In this document: positions 35,235 to 44,496 of the stretch, in pieces
How the letters are laid out: the number at the start of each line of letters is the position of its first letter
Position numbering within the stretch: position 1 is the stretch's first letter
Assembly: GCA_023389575.1 (NCBI GenBank)
Contig: JAEWEG010000018.1
Coordinates: 62,001-126,000 of the forward strand
DNA: 64,000 bases
DNA from: Chloroflexota bacterium
GTDB lineage: Bacteria > Chloroflexota > Chloroflexia > Thermomicrobiales > UBA6265
Direction: 5' to 3'
Program-made: the position numbers and the translations under genes
The notes under the pieces: generated by a model
What the model was told of the DNA's origin: nothing
What the model saw: only the letters and a program-made list of their open reading frames with translations
Database searches by the model: none

Positions 35235-35257
35235 CGGTGGACGCTGGACGTCCACCG
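35235..35257 (+). terminator. hairpin after hemY
   Basis: CGGTGGACG, a 5-base loop, then CGTCCACCG, 6 bases past the stop. There is no T-run. Confidence 0.45.
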
Positions 35258-35401
35258 TGGCTGTTGATCCGGCTTTCACGACTCCTCCCTGATTGGGTAC
35301 CGAATACGTGGTTCCAGTCGGCGATGTCACGGCCGTCCTGCCTCGATTGGGCTGGAATGCCGTGACAATTCGACACATCTTGCAACTCCTGGAGCGATGA
35401 A

Positions 35402-35420
35402 CGTACGCTACGTACGTACG
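35402..35420. promoter_or_regulatory. TACGTACG cluster upstream of the beta-lactamase-like gene
   Basis: CGTACGCTACGTACGTACG: overlapping copies of the TACGTAC core also found at 6178, 6413, 16697 and 45556. It lies 65-83 bases before the start of the downstream gene. Probable protein-binding site. Confidence 0.45.
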
Positions 35421-35484
35421 ATTCGGTCAACCGAGCGTACCCCTGGCATCTTGGCATGCAATCAGCTTCAGGGAGTCCCGTTCG

Positions 35485-36543
35485 ATGGATGGATCGAGCC
35501 GCGTTTCAGTCCTTCATATCCGCAATCTCGCGGTCAGCCTCACCGTCATCGCCGCGATCCTGGCCGTGCTGCTCGCGCCGGTCTCGGCGCAACCGGGTGG
35601 TGGCGCGCCATGGCCGGCGATCGACCAGTCGCTATCGGCCATCGCGCCCCAAAGCAATCTGCTCGTCGCCGAAATTCGGGGCAGTACCTGCGCGACCATT
35701 CACGGCCGCGACGAAACCGCGGAACTCGCCATCGCCTCGGTGTTCAAGCTCTATGTGCTGGGTGAACTGGCCCGGCAGGTCCAGCTTGGCGAGGCCAGCT
35801 GGACGGACACGATCGTGCTGAGCGACCGGCTTCGCAGCATGCCGTCCGGCGACTATGCCTATCTTCCCGCGGGAACGACCGCGACCGTGCTCGAGTTGGC
35901 CCAGGCAATGATCTGGGTGAGCGACAACACCGCCACCGATCACCTCATCCATTACCTTGGCCGCGAGAACGTGGAACGCTCGTTCGCCGCCTACGGACAC
36001 AGCGATCCTGGCGCCAACCTTCCGCTGCTGATGACCCGCGAACTGTTCACCATCAAGATGTCGCGATCGTCGGAGTGGATGGCCACCTACATGGCGGCCT
36101 CCGACGAGGAGCAGGCCCGGATGGTCGCCGAGCAGATCGACCCACAGGTCGTGAACCCCACCGGTGGGTGGGGGCACTGGAACGGTCCGACCGCGATCGA
36201 CGGCATCGAGTGGTTCGCCTCGGCGTCGGACCTTTGCCGGGTGACGGCATCGCTGTGGTCGATGGGCCGCCAGCCAGGGCTGGAACCCGTGCATGCGATC
36301 CTGACTGGTAATCGCGGCGGCATCGTCGACACCAGGGCCTTCCCCGAGGCCGGGTACAAGGGCGGATACGAGGCGGGCGTGGTGAACATGACCTTCGTGC
36401 TGGGGCGGGCCGATGGCCGGGTCTTCTTCGTGACCGCTGGCTACAACACCCAGCGTGGCATTATTGACCAATCGGCTGGCCGCGGCGATCTGGAGAAGGT
36501 GTTCGCCTGTATCGGGGCGGGAACCTGCACCGACCCAAGCTGA
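35485..36543 (+). CDS. class A beta-lactamase-like serine hydrolase
   Basis: An exported penicillin-recognising serine hydrolase, 352 residues. It has an N-terminal membrane/signal segment (LAVSLTVIAAILAVLLAP, cleavage near VSA). The SxxK nucleophile motif is in AIASVFKLYVLGEL, the SDN motif in IWVSDNTATDHLI, and a degenerate KTG-type motif is GYKGGYEAG. It is probably a beta-lactamase-like or D,D-peptidase-like enzyme. The two cysteine pairs late in the protein (ACIGAGTC) are unusual. AGGGAG lies 9 bases before the ATG. Whether it degrades beta-lactams is not shown by sequence. Confidence 0.85.
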   Translation: MDGSSRVSVLHIRNLAVSLTVIAAILAVLLAPVSAQPGGGAPWPAIDQSLSAIAPQSNLLVAEIRGSTCATIHGRDETAELAIASVFKLYVLGELARQVQLGEASWTDTIVLSDRLRSMPSGDYAYLPAGTTATVLELAQAMIWVSDNTATDHLIHYLGRENVERSFAAYGHSDPGANLPLLMTRELFTIKMSRSSEWMATYMAASDEEQARMVAEQIDPQVVNPTGGWGHWNGPTAIDGIEWFASASDLCRVTASLWSMGRQPGLEPVHAILTGNRGGIVDTRAFPEAGYKGGYEAGVVNMTFVLGRADGRVFFVTAGYNTQRGIIDQSAGRGDLEKVFACIGAGTCTDPS

Positions 36544-36611
36544 CAGGGACGACGGCACGCACGTTCGCGGCGGCCTCCACGAGCAGGCGTGCCCACACGA
36601 AGGGAATGCGC

Positions 36612-37793
36612 GTGAGAAGGATGCGACACGGCTGGTCCACCATTACCGCGTTGATCGCGGTGGTCGCGATCCTGGCGACCACGTCTCCACTGCTCGCCCA
36701 GGGTGAGGGATTCGAGCCGGAGGCGTTCGACGTGGGGCTGGAACCCACCGCCGAGGGGTTCAACGAGCCCCTGTTCGTTACCCATGTTGCTGACGAGCGG
36801 CTGTTCGTGGTTGAGCGTGCCGGGACGATCCGGGTCGTGGTGGATGGCGCCGTGCTGGAGACACCCTTTCTCGACCTGACGAGCCAGGTGGGATCCGACG
36901 CCAGCGAGCGGGGCCTGCTGGGTCTCGCCTTCGCCCCGAACTACGCCGACTCCGGCCTGTTCTACGTGAACTACACCGATCTCAACGGGGACACGGTCGT
37001 CTCCAGATTTCAGGTTTCGGACGATCCGGATGTTGCCGACGCATCCAGCGAGGAAGTCATCCTCACCCAGCCGCAGCCGTACTGGAACCACAATGGTGGG
37101 ATGCTGGCGTTCGGGTCGGACAACTACCTCTACATTGGCCTGGGTGACGGCGGCAGCGGCGGCGATCCGGAAGGGAATGGCCAGCGACTCGATACGCTGC
37201 TCGGGAAGATCCTGCGCATCGAGGTCGATCCCGAATACACCGGTGGCGAGCCCTACGTGATTCCCGAGGACAATCCGTTCGTGGGTGACGCGGAGGCCAG
37301 GCCGGAGATATGGGCCTACGGGCTGCGCAATCCGTGGCGGTTCAGCTTCGACCGCGAGACGGGCGACCTATGGATCGCCGATGTCGGTCAGGGCCAGCAC
37401 GAGGAAGTGAACATGATCGGACCGGTGGAGGCCGGAGCCAACTTCGGTTGGAGCGACATGGAAGGTCCGGCCTGCTTCGTGGCCGATTGCGATCCCGATG
37501 ACTTCGTCGCGCCGATCTTCAGCTACACACACTCCGAGGGTGGATGCTCCGTCACGGGCGGCTACGTGTACCGCGGCGAGGAGTTCGTGGACCTGGCTGG
37601 CGTCTACGTGCTGGCCGACTACTGCTCGGGGTTGATCTGGGCGGGCGGCCTGGACGCGGCTGGCGAGCTGGTGTTCTCCGATCCAGTCGAGACCGGGCTG
37701 AACATCTCGTCCTTTGGCGAGGGCGCCGATGGAACGCTATACGTCACCGATATCAATGGCGGAGGTGTCTACGAAATCGTCTCGCCGCTCTGA
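36612..37793 (+). CDS. exported PQQ-dependent sugar dehydrogenase-like protein (GSDH/HHIP-like)
   Basis: A six-bladed beta-propeller of the glucose/sorbosone dehydrogenase family, 393 residues, with an N-terminal signal (TITALIAVVAILATTSPLLA). Blade motifs are ERGLLGLAFAPNY, WNHNGGMLAFGSD, LGDGGSGGDPEGNGQ, YGLRNPWRFSFD, IADVGQGQHEEVN, and VTGGYVYRGEE with ADYCSG. Most members oxidise sugars with PQQ at the cell surface. GTG 36612, 6 bases after GAAGGGA, is preferred; ATG 36606 and ATG 36621 are alternatives. A strong terminator follows. Confidence 0.88.
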   Translation: MRRMRHGWSTITALIAVVAILATTSPLLAQGEGFEPEAFDVGLEPTAEGFNEPLFVTHVADERLFVVERAGTIRVVVDGAVLETPFLDLTSQVGSDASERGLLGLAFAPNYADSGLFYVNYTDLNGDTVVSRFQVSDDPDVADASSEEVILTQPQPYWNHNGGMLAFGSDNYLYIGLGDGGSGGDPEGNGQRLDTLLGKILRIEVDPEYTGGEPYVIPEDNPFVGDAEARPEIWAYGLRNPWRFSFDRETGDLWIADVGQGQHEEVNMIGPVEAGANFGWSDMEGPACFVADCDPDDFVAPIFSYTHSEGGCSVTGGYVYRGEEFVDLAGVYVLADYCSGLIWAGGLDAAGELVFSDPVETGLNISSFGEGADGTLYVTDINGGGVYEIVSPL

Positions 37794-37808
37794 TGATCGG
37801 GCGTGGCA

Positions 37809-37846
37809 AGGGCCAGCGACGGAACCTGGGTTCCGTCGCTGGCCCT
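37809..37846. terminator. bidirectional terminator
   Basis: A 16-bp perfect stem AGGGCCAGCGACGGAA with its complement and a 6-base loop, between convergent stop codons. Confidence 0.8.
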
Positions 37847-37859
37847 CGTTCGTGCGCGG

Positions 37860-39584
37860 TTACCCCGCCGTGCGGTCGAAGGCGCCCTGGTAGAGCTCCA
37901 GGTATTCGTCGACGCCCATCATCGCCAGCTGTTCCTGGAACCCGGCCCATTCCGCTTCCGGATCGAGTTGTCCGGTGACCGCCTGGGCCATGTTTTCCTG
38001 GACGTACTGCGTGATGACCGTGCCGAGATCGCTGACGCGGATCGCCTCGTCGGCGGTGAAGATTGGCCGCAGAAGGTCCCGCTCGGGTGGAATGGCGTAC
38101 GGCGCCAGCGCGTCGCGGCACCCTTCGTAGAGGATCGTTTCGGTGTCGAACTGGGGATCGCCGACCACGGCCTGGGAGAGGCGGTCCTCCTCGTCGCGGA
38201 ACGATGGCGAGAGCTGCTCCCACGACCAGGTGTTGTCGCCCGTGAAGTCCGGATCGCCCGGGATTTGTGCCCATCGGGCCTGGCGGCCATGGACGCCGAT
38301 TTCGCCTTCCTCGGCGTAGCGCCACTGGACATCCGGCACGCCGATGATCGAGCGGATCGTCGCTTCCCATTCGTAGAGGCCATCGGCCCAGGCCACCGCC
38401 AGGGCGGGATCGCTGCACTTGTCGGTGACGACGAAGACGTTCGGGATATGCGACTCGTCGTAGTCGCGGTACGACTGGCGGAGCCCCGTTGGCCCTTCGA
38501 GCGACGGAAGCATGCGGTAGTCGGACCAGAGACCTTCCGTGCCGCCGGTTTGCTGGACGAAGACACCGGCCACCACGCCTGGGGCCACGCCGATCTGGTT
38601 GTTGTCGCCCAGCCGCCGGATCTGGTCGCTGTCCTGAGTGAAGGTTTCGGCCGGCAGCAAGCCCTGGTCGAACAGGCGACGCTGGTACATGATCGCGTCG
38701 CGCCAGCCATCCTGCGTGTATGACGCGGCGACCTTGCCATCCTCGTCGCGATAGAGGTACGGCGCTCCGTTGCTGAGCTGGAACGGATTGATGAGGAATC
38801 GGTCGAGCGGCCAGCCGGGGAACGCGGTGACGGGCACCTCGTCGGCCTCGCCGTTGCCGTTCGGATCGCCATCCTTGAAGGCCAGCATCACCTGCTCGAA
38901 CTCGTCGGTGGTGGTGGGCATTTCCAGGCCCAACGTGTCCAGCCAACCGCCGTTGATCCAGATCTTCTGGTTGTTGTACTGGCAGTGATAGCAGTCGTTG
39001 ATGTAGGGCATGGCGTAGATGTTGCCGCCCTCCATCTCGGTGATCTGTTTGGCGATGGGGTATTTCGGATAGACGTATTCCAGCAGGTTCGGGGCGTTGT
39101 CCGGCAGGTAATCCTGGATCGGCACGAAGGTGCCTTGCGCGCCGTACGCCGCGACAACGGTGTTGGTCAGCTCGAACGGCGCCCAATTGAATCCCATGAT
39201 GATGTCGGCGTAGTCGCCACTCGCCAGCTGGAGGTTGAGCTGGGTGACGGCGCCCTCGTCCTCGACCACGATCCATTCGATGTGGACGTTGGTGCGCTCC
39301 TCGTACCAGCGGGTGAAATCGTTGTTCGCCCAGTCGAGACCGTAGTGGGGCACCATGACGCGGAAGGTGACGGGTTCCTGGACGAGCGGATACGTGTGAA
39401 GCGAAGGGCGAATTTCCGCGGCTGGAGTCGCCTGTTGCCGGGCGGCCATGGTGGGGGTGAGTCCGAGGCCGCCGAGGGCCATGCCCGCCGCGACACCTCC
39501 CGCGAACGAGCGGCGCGTGGTGGTGCGCTTCCCGGCGAGGGATGTGATGGGACTGGAGTTTCGATGCGTGCGCGGACTCGCCAT
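37860..39584 (-). CDS. extracellular solute-binding protein of an ABC sugar transporter
   Basis: Captures a sugar or oligosaccharide for import. The 574-residue protein has a Tat-type signal (TTRRSFAGGVAAGMALGG) and mature start near MAARQQATPAAE. TRWYEERTNVHIEWIVVEDE, LNLQLASGDYADIIMG, MEGGNIYAMPYINDCYHCQY and MPTTTDEFEQVMLAFKDGDP are typical of the large LplA/LipO-type binding proteins. ATG 39584 has GGAAGGA 7 bases upstream. No permease genes are adjacent; they may lie elsewhere and share the orphan ATPase at 3.5 kb. Confidence 0.9.
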   Translation of the reverse strand: MASPRTHRNSSPITSLAGKRTTTRRSFAGGVAAGMALGGLGLTPTMAARQQATPAAEIRPSLHTYPLVQEPVTFRVMVPHYGLDWANNDFTRWYEERTNVHIEWIVVEDEGAVTQLNLQLASGDYADIIMGFNWAPFELTNTVVAAYGAQGTFVPIQDYLPDNAPNLLEYVYPKYPIAKQITEMEGGNIYAMPYINDCYHCQYNNQKIWINGGWLDTLGLEMPTTTDEFEQVMLAFKDGDPNGNGEADEVPVTAFPGWPLDRFLINPFQLSNGAPYLYRDEDGKVAASYTQDGWRDAIMYQRRLFDQGLLPAETFTQDSDQIRRLGDNNQIGVAPGVVAGVFVQQTGGTEGLWSDYRMLPSLEGPTGLRQSYRDYDESHIPNVFVVTDKCSDPALAVAWADGLYEWEATIRSIIGVPDVQWRYAEEGEIGVHGRQARWAQIPGDPDFTGDNTWSWEQLSPSFRDEEDRLSQAVVGDPQFDTETILYEGCRDALAPYAIPPERDLLRPIFTADEAIRVSDLGTVITQYVQENMAQAVTGQLDPEAEWAGFQEQLAMMGVDEYLELYQGAFDRTAG

Positions 39585-39638
39585 CGGTGATCCTTCCTCA
39601 CAGGCCAGTGGCCTATTCAACTGTGGTTCGTTGCCTCG

Positions 39639-39667
39639 ATCGTATATTGTCGACATCCTGGGGTCAA
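39639..39667 (-). promoter_or_regulatory. promoter of the solute-binding protein gene
   Basis: On the minus strand, TTGACC (39667-39662), a 17-base spacer, then TACGAT (39644-39639), about 55 bases before the start codon. Confidence 0.75.
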
Positions 39668-39703
39668 CTGGCCCGAACGTCTTCCCTTGCCGGCGGACGG
39701 CAC

Positions 39704-39738
39704 AAAGCCCCCGCATGCCGGACACATGCGAGGGCTTT
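39704..39738 (-). terminator. terminator of the metX-metY operon
   Basis: AAAGCCC..CGCATG and CATGCG..GGGCTTT with a 7-base loop, 128 bases past the metY stop. A GC-rich hairpin near 39800 lies between. Confidence 0.65.
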
Positions 39739-39865
39739 GGTTCGGGTTGAGGAGGACCCGCGATGTTGGTGGGCTGCCAGTGATTCGCAGCCAGTCGGAA
39801 AACCGGGGACGTATCCCCGGCGCGGCGGAGGGGCCGCGCCGGAGATGCGCTCCCGGCGCTCGCGG

Positions 39866-41158
39866 CTAGACCTTGTCGAGCGCCTGCTCGAGGTCGGCGA
39901 TGATGTCGCCGACGGTTTCAAGGCCAACCGAGAGCCGGATGTAATCTGGGGTGACACCGGTGGTGGCCTGTTCGGCTTCGGTGAGCTGGGAGTGGGTGGT
40001 CGTGGCCGGGTGGATGATGAGGGACTTCGCGTCGCCGATATTGGCCAGGTGGGAGAAGAGTTCGACCCCTTCGACCACCGTGCGGCCGGCCTCCGCGCCG
40101 CCCTTCACGCCAAAGCCGAGAATGGCGCCGTACAGGCCGTGCTGCCAGTACTTCGTGGCGACGTCGTAGGCTGGGTGACCTGGCAGGCCAGGGTAGTTGA
40201 CCCACGAGACCTTCGGGTGCTCGTTGAGGAACCGGGCGACCTGGAGGGCGTTCTGGCTGTGGCGCTCCATGCGCAGCGGCAGCGTTTCCGCGCCGAGCAG
40301 GATGAGGAACGAGTTGAATGGGCTGATCGCGGCGCCAATATCGCGCAGACCCTGCACCCGGAGCTTGAGGATGTAGGCCATGTTGCCAAGGGCCGGGCCG
40401 AACGGCAGGCCGTGGTAGCTGGGATCCGGGTCCTGGAACTCTTTCTTGAAGCGCGGGTTGGTGGCCCAGTCGAAGGTGCCGCCATCGACCACGATCCCGC
40501 CGATCGACGTGCCGTGGCCGCCGATGAACTTGGTCAGCGAGTGGATCACGATATCCGCCCCGTGCTTGAGCGGGTTGATCAGGTATGGCGAGGGGATGGT
40601 GTTGTCGACGATCAGCGGCACGCCGGCTTCATGGGCGACGTCCGCCACGGCCTGGATGTCCAGCGTGATCAGGTTGGGGTTGCCAACCGTCTCGCCATAC
40701 ACGGCCTTGGTCTTGTCGGTGATCGCGGCCTTCACGGCGTCGGCGTTCGATTCGACGAACTTGACCGTGATGCCGAGCTTCGGCAGCGTGTAGTGAAACA
40801 GGTTGTAGGTGCCGCCGTAGAGGCTGGAGGTGGAAACGATTTCGTCGCCCGCGCCGGCGAGGTTGAGGATCGCCAGCGTCTCCGCCGCCTGTCCCGAGGA
40901 GAAAGCCAGGGCGCCAACGCCGCCTTCGAGCTGGGCGATTCGCTGCTCCAGCACGTCGGTGGTCGGGTTCATGATGCGGGTGTAGATGTTGCCGAATTCC
41001 TTGAGCCCGAACAGGTTCGCGGCGTGCTCGGCGCTGTCGAACTCGTAGGAGGTTGTCTGGTAGATCGGCACCGCTCGCGAGTTGGTGGTGGGGTCCGAGG
41101 TTTGGCCGGCATGCAGGGCCAGGGTTTCGAATCCATACGACTTCGTTTCTTCAGACAC
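39866..41158 (-). CDS. metY: O-acetylhomoserine sulfhydrylase
   Basis: PLP enzyme that makes homocysteine from O-acetylhomoserine and sulfide. The 430-residue protein shows FETLALHAGQTSDPTTNSRA at the start, YTRIMNPTTDVLEQRIAQLE, the SSLYGGTYNLF loop typical of MetY, the PLP lysine in HSLTKFIGGHGTSIGG, and FNSFLILLGAETLPLRMERH. It follows metX by 91 bases under the same SAM-I riboswitch. The pair gives direct-sulfhydrylation methionine synthesis. A terminator follows. Confidence 0.97.
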   Translation of the reverse strand: MSEETKSYGFETLALHAGQTSDPTTNSRAVPIYQTTSYEFDSAEHAANLFGLKEFGNIYTRIMNPTTDVLEQRIAQLEGGVGALAFSSGQAAETLAILNLAGAGDEIVSTSSLYGGTYNLFHYTLPKLGITVKFVESNADAVKAAITDKTKAVYGETVGNPNLITLDIQAVADVAHEAGVPLIVDNTIPSPYLINPLKHGADIVIHSLTKFIGGHGTSIGGIVVDGGTFDWATNPRFKKEFQDPDPSYHGLPFGPALGNMAYILKLRVQGLRDIGAAISPFNSFLILLGAETLPLRMERHSQNALQVARFLNEHPKVSWVNYPGLPGHPAYDVATKYWQHGLYGAILGFGVKGGAEAGRTVVEGVELFSHLANIGDAKSLIIHPATTTHSQLTEAEQATTGVTPDYIRLSVGLETVGDIIADLEQALDKV

Positions 41159-41249
41159 GTACAGGTTCCTTTCAGGAAATGGTTCCGGTAATCGTCACGC
41201 GACGATCGTGATACAGATATGAGACCCACGACACACGGCCCGGGAGTGT

Positions 41250-42452
41250 TCACGGCGGGCTGCCGTGCCCGGTACACATGCGCGACCGGGGCGAGGTTTT
41301 CTGGACGAATGCCGCTACCAGCGGGTTGAGCTGGTCCCAGTCCTTGAGGAAGGCATCGTGCCCGTTCGGCGAGTCGATCTCGGCGTAGGACACGGGCACG
41401 TCGAGATAGGCCATGTGATCGCGCAGCGTCTTGATCTCGCCGGTGGAGAACAGCCAGTCGCTGGAGATGCCGACGAGGTCGATTGGAGAATCGATCTGGC
41501 CCAGCCAGTGATCGGCGCCACCGTCGCGGGCCACGTCGTACATGTCCATGGCGCGGGTCAGGTACAGGTAGGAGTTGGGGTCGAACCGGCGGACCAGCGC
41601 CTCGCCGTGGTAGTGCAGGTAGCCTTCCACGTCGTAGGTGGGGCCGAAGGCGGGGTATTTGGCGGGCCGGGTGGCCGTGTTGCGGCCGAACCGGCTGCCC
41701 AGGCTTTCGCGGCTGTGATAGGTGGTCATGGCGGCCATCCGGGCGATGGCGAGGCCGTGCTCGGGAAAGGTTCCCGCCGCCCGGTAGTTGCCGTTGTTCC
41801 AGTTCGGGTCGGCCATGATCGCGCGGCGGCCGATTTCGCTGTGGGTGGCGATGCCAAGCGCGCTCAGCGCGCCGGCGGCGGCGATCGCCATGGTCCCGGC
41901 CACCATGTCGGGATACCGGGTGGCCCATTCGAGCGCCTGGAAGCCGCCGATCGATCCGCCGATGGCCAGCAGCCGCTTCACGCCCAGCGCCCTGACCAGG
42001 CGGTGCTGGGTGGCGACGATGTCGGCGATGGTGACGAGCGGGAAATCCATGGCCCAGGGCTGGCCGGTGTCGGGATTGATCGAGGCCGGCCCGGTCGAGC
42101 CGAGACAGCCGCCAAGGACGTTCGCGCAGACCACGAAGTGCTCGCTGGTGCAGATCGGCCGCCCCTCGCCGATGACGGGTTCCCACCAGCCTCCTGGGCC
42201 GCTGGCGAGGCTGTCGCCGGTGAGGGCGTGGAGGATGATGATCGCGTTGTCGCCGGTGGCGTTGAGCTGACCCCAGGTTCGGTAGGCGAGCGTGACATTG
42301 GGAAGGTGGCCGCCGAGTTCCAGGTTGATGGGCCCGAGGTCCATCGTCCGCGGTGCGCCATCCTCCGGCACGGCCGGCGTGGCGGGCACCACCCGCAGGT
42401 GGGGCCGGGATGGTTCGGTTGGGATTGACTGCGATGACTGGTCGTTCAACAT
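41250..42452 (-). CDS. metX: homoserine O-acetyltransferase
   Basis: Activates homoserine for methionine synthesis. The 400-residue alpha/beta-hydrolase has LAYRTWGQLNATGDNAIIIL, HALTGDSLASG, GWWEPVIGEGRPICT, the nucleophile elbow GGSIGGFQALEWA and the catalytic His in DSPNGHDAFLKDW. ATG 42452 is preferred over ATG 42476; neither has a perfect ribosome site. The unusual stretch before the enzyme core (about 40 residues) is low-complexity. It is the first gene behind the SAM-I riboswitch. Acetyl rather than succinyl donor is inferred from the MetX family and the paired metY. Confidence 0.95.
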   Translation of the reverse strand: MLNDQSSQSIPTEPSRPHLRVVPATPAVPEDGAPRTMDLGPINLELGGHLPNVTLAYRTWGQLNATGDNAIIILHALTGDSLASGPGGWWEPVIGEGRPICTSEHFVVCANVLGGCLGSTGPASINPDTGQPWAMDFPLVTIADIVATQHRLVRALGVKRLLAIGGSIGGFQALEWATRYPDMVAGTMAIAAAGALSALGIATHSEIGRRAIMADPNWNNGNYRAAGTFPEHGLAIARMAAMTTYHSRESLGSRFGRNTATRPAKYPAFGPTYDVEGYLHYHGEALVRRFDPNSYLYLTRAMDMYDVARDGGADHWLGQIDSPIDLVGISSDWLFSTGEIKTLRDHMAYLDVPVSYAEIDSPNGHDAFLKDWDQLNPLVAAFVQKTSPRSRMCTGHGSPP

Positions 42453-42578
42453 CGGCCTGGGGCCCTCGTGACGCATGCGACAGGGTCATGAGCGGCTGCG
42501 TATCCAGGTGATGTGGGGAAAGAGGGGTGCGAGGAAAGGCGTCGATGCCTTCTTGGGGAGCCCGCACCTCGGGGCACA

Positions 42579-42747
42579 AAAAACGCTCCCGGGTACGAGC
42601 AGGGAGCGATAGCTATCGCTGATCCCTTATCTCGCAGATCTCTCTGCCGGAGTTGGCACCTTACGCGGGCAACCACAACTTTCGTGGCGCTCACCGCAGG
42701 CTGCCGGGCTTCACAGGGCCGATTCCCTCCACCTCTCAGGATAAGGC
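42579..42747 (-). ncRNA. SAM-I (S-box) riboswitch with intrinsic terminator
   Basis: Senses S-adenosylmethionine and turns off metX-metY. On the minus strand the leader begins CTTATCCTGAGAGGTGGAGG, then CGGCCCTGTGAAGCCCGGCA and GGTGCCAACTCC, which are S-box consensus blocks. GATAAG at 42632-42627 closes P1 with CTTATC. The palindrome AGCGATAGCTATCGCT follows, then the terminator stem CGCTCCC/GGGAGCG (42609-42585) and six Ts (42584-42579). It ends 127 bases before the metX start. Confidence 0.95.
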
Positions 42748-42834
42748 AGTGCTCTTCAATTGTTGACGATGATCGTACGAATCGCGTCAGCGGATGTCAA
42801 GGTCCGCCGCGCGACGGCCCTTGTCGCGATCGTC

Positions 42835-44496
42835 TCACTGCGCCTCGGGAAGGGTGAACCGGAAGGTAGTGCCTTCGCCTGGATGGCTTTCGACACTGAC
42901 ATCGCCGCCGTGGGCGAGCACGAGTTGCTGCACCACGCTCAGCCCCAGGCCGGTGCCATCGTCATGCCGCTGGCCGCGTTCGGCCTGGTAGTAGCGCTCG
43001 AACACCAGGTCGATCTCGTCCTGGGGGATGCCGCGACCCGTGTCACTGACCGAAACCTCCACCATCTGGCCGACGGGCCTGGCCTGGACCACCACCAGAC
43101 CGCCCTCGGGCGTGTGGCGAAGCGCGTTGTAGATCAGGTTGTTGAGCACCTGCCTGATCCTGATCGGGTCGATGTACACGGGCGGCAGGTCAGGCGGTAC
43201 GAGCGACTCGATGCTGACGCGGGACTGGGTCCAGGCCAGGTCGGCGATGCCGGCCACCGCCTCGCTGGCGAGTTCGGCGAAGTCGCTCGCCCGGCGCTCG
43301 AGCCGCAGGCTTTTCTCCCCGGCCCGGGTGATCGTGAAGAGGTCGGCGATCATGCGGCCGAGCATGTCCGATTCCCGGTCGAGCACCAGCAGCGCCTCGC
43401 GTTGCTCGGGGGTGAGCGTGTCCTTCCGTTCGAGCTGGCGTTCCACCGTGCCCTGGATGATGGAGAGCGGAGTACGCAGTTCGTGCGAGACATTGGAAAT
43501 GAACGCCCGCCGCATGCGGTCGTTGTTCTCGATGGTGGCGGCCATTTCATTGAACCGTTCGGCCAGCCGGCCGATCTCGTCGGGTTTCGTCACGGGGCTG
43601 CGGGCTGTCAATTCGCCTTCGGCCATGGCGTCGGCCGCGTTGGCCAGCCGTTCCAACCGCCGCGAGATCGAGCGTGATCGCCACCAGCCGAACGGGATCG
43701 CGACCAGGATCGCGGGGATGGTGATGAACCAGATGACCTGGCGATACTGACCGCCGATGTAACGCAGCAGGTCGCCACGCGTCGCCACGCCCAGCACCTG
43801 GCGGATGGGATTACCCTCCAGCACCAGCACGCCGATCATCTCGCCGTCGGAGGTGATCAGCGGGTACGAGGCCGAGGTGCGCTCCATCGAAACGCCCAGC
43901 GAATAGAGGGTGCCCCAGGTCGGGTCCTTCTCGCCTTGCAGCATGAGGGTGCGGGCAATTACCTCGCGAGTTGACGACAGTTCGAAGGACGAGACCGTGT
44001 CGCCGGCGCTCGCCCACGTCGGGTCATCCGACAGGATGACGTTGCCGTCCAGGCCGACGATGGCGACATGGTTCACGCGGAACGCGCCGCCATCGGTGTA
44101 CGGCTGGTCGAACCCGGGGACTTCCGCGTTGACGATCATCTGCATCCTGCGCGTCAACCCGCCCCGTTCCAGCGGGTCCAGTCCATCGCCGAACGCCAGC
44201 GCGAGCGTGTCCGGATCGAGCCACTGACCATAGGATCGGGACTGCTCGCCCAGGTAGACATCGACCACGACGTCTTCCAGGTTCAACCATTCGCCCAGCC
44301 GCGGCCAGATCACGATGGAAAAGATCGCCAGGACCATCAGGCTCACCGTGAGCAACGCCATGGCGACATAACTGACGGTGAGGTTGACGGCGGTGCGGTG
44401 CTTGAGCAGCCGGATTGGCGTCAGGGCGATGAAGAGGATCTGCTCCGGAACGGTCGCGTCGTCGGGCAGGCGATTTCCGTGGAGGAGCGCCTTCAT
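42835..44496 (-). CDS. membrane sensor histidine kinase
   Basis: Sensor of a two-component system, 553 residues. Membrane helix 1 is at about 35-60 (NLTVSYVAMALLTVSLMVLA). A roughly 190-residue extracytoplasmic sensor follows, then helix 2 at about 250-272 (VIWFITIPAILVAIPFGWW), HAMP, and the HisKA box FISNVSHELRTPLSIIQGT. The HATPase boxes are NNLIYNALRHTPEGG, VSDTGRGIPQDEI and GTGLGLSVVQQL. Its ATG overlaps the stop of the response regulator gene (ATGA). The signal is unknown. Confidence 0.94.
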   Translation of the reverse strand: MKALLHGNRLPDDATVPEQILFIALTPIRLLKHRTAVNLTVSYVAMALLTVSLMVLAIFSIVIWPRLGEWLNLEDVVVDVYLGEQSRSYGQWLDPDTLALAFGDGLDPLERGGLTRRMQMIVNAEVPGFDQPYTDGGAFRVNHVAIVGLDGNVILSDDPTWASAGDTVSSFELSSTREVIARTLMLQGEKDPTWGTLYSLGVSMERTSASYPLITSDGEMIGVLVLEGNPIRQVLGVATRGDLLRYIGGQYRQVIWFITIPAILVAIPFGWWRSRSISRRLERLANAADAMAEGELTARSPVTKPDEIGRLAERFNEMAATIENNDRMRRAFISNVSHELRTPLSIIQGTVERQLERKDTLTPEQREALLVLDRESDMLGRMIADLFTITRAGEKSLRLERRASDFAELASEAVAGIADLAWTQSRVSIESLVPPDLPPVYIDPIRIRQVLNNLIYNALRHTPEGGLVVVQARPVGQMVEVSVSDTGRGIPQDEIDLVFERYYQAERGQRHDDGTGLGLSVVQQLVLAHGGDVSVESHPGEGTTFRFTLPEAQ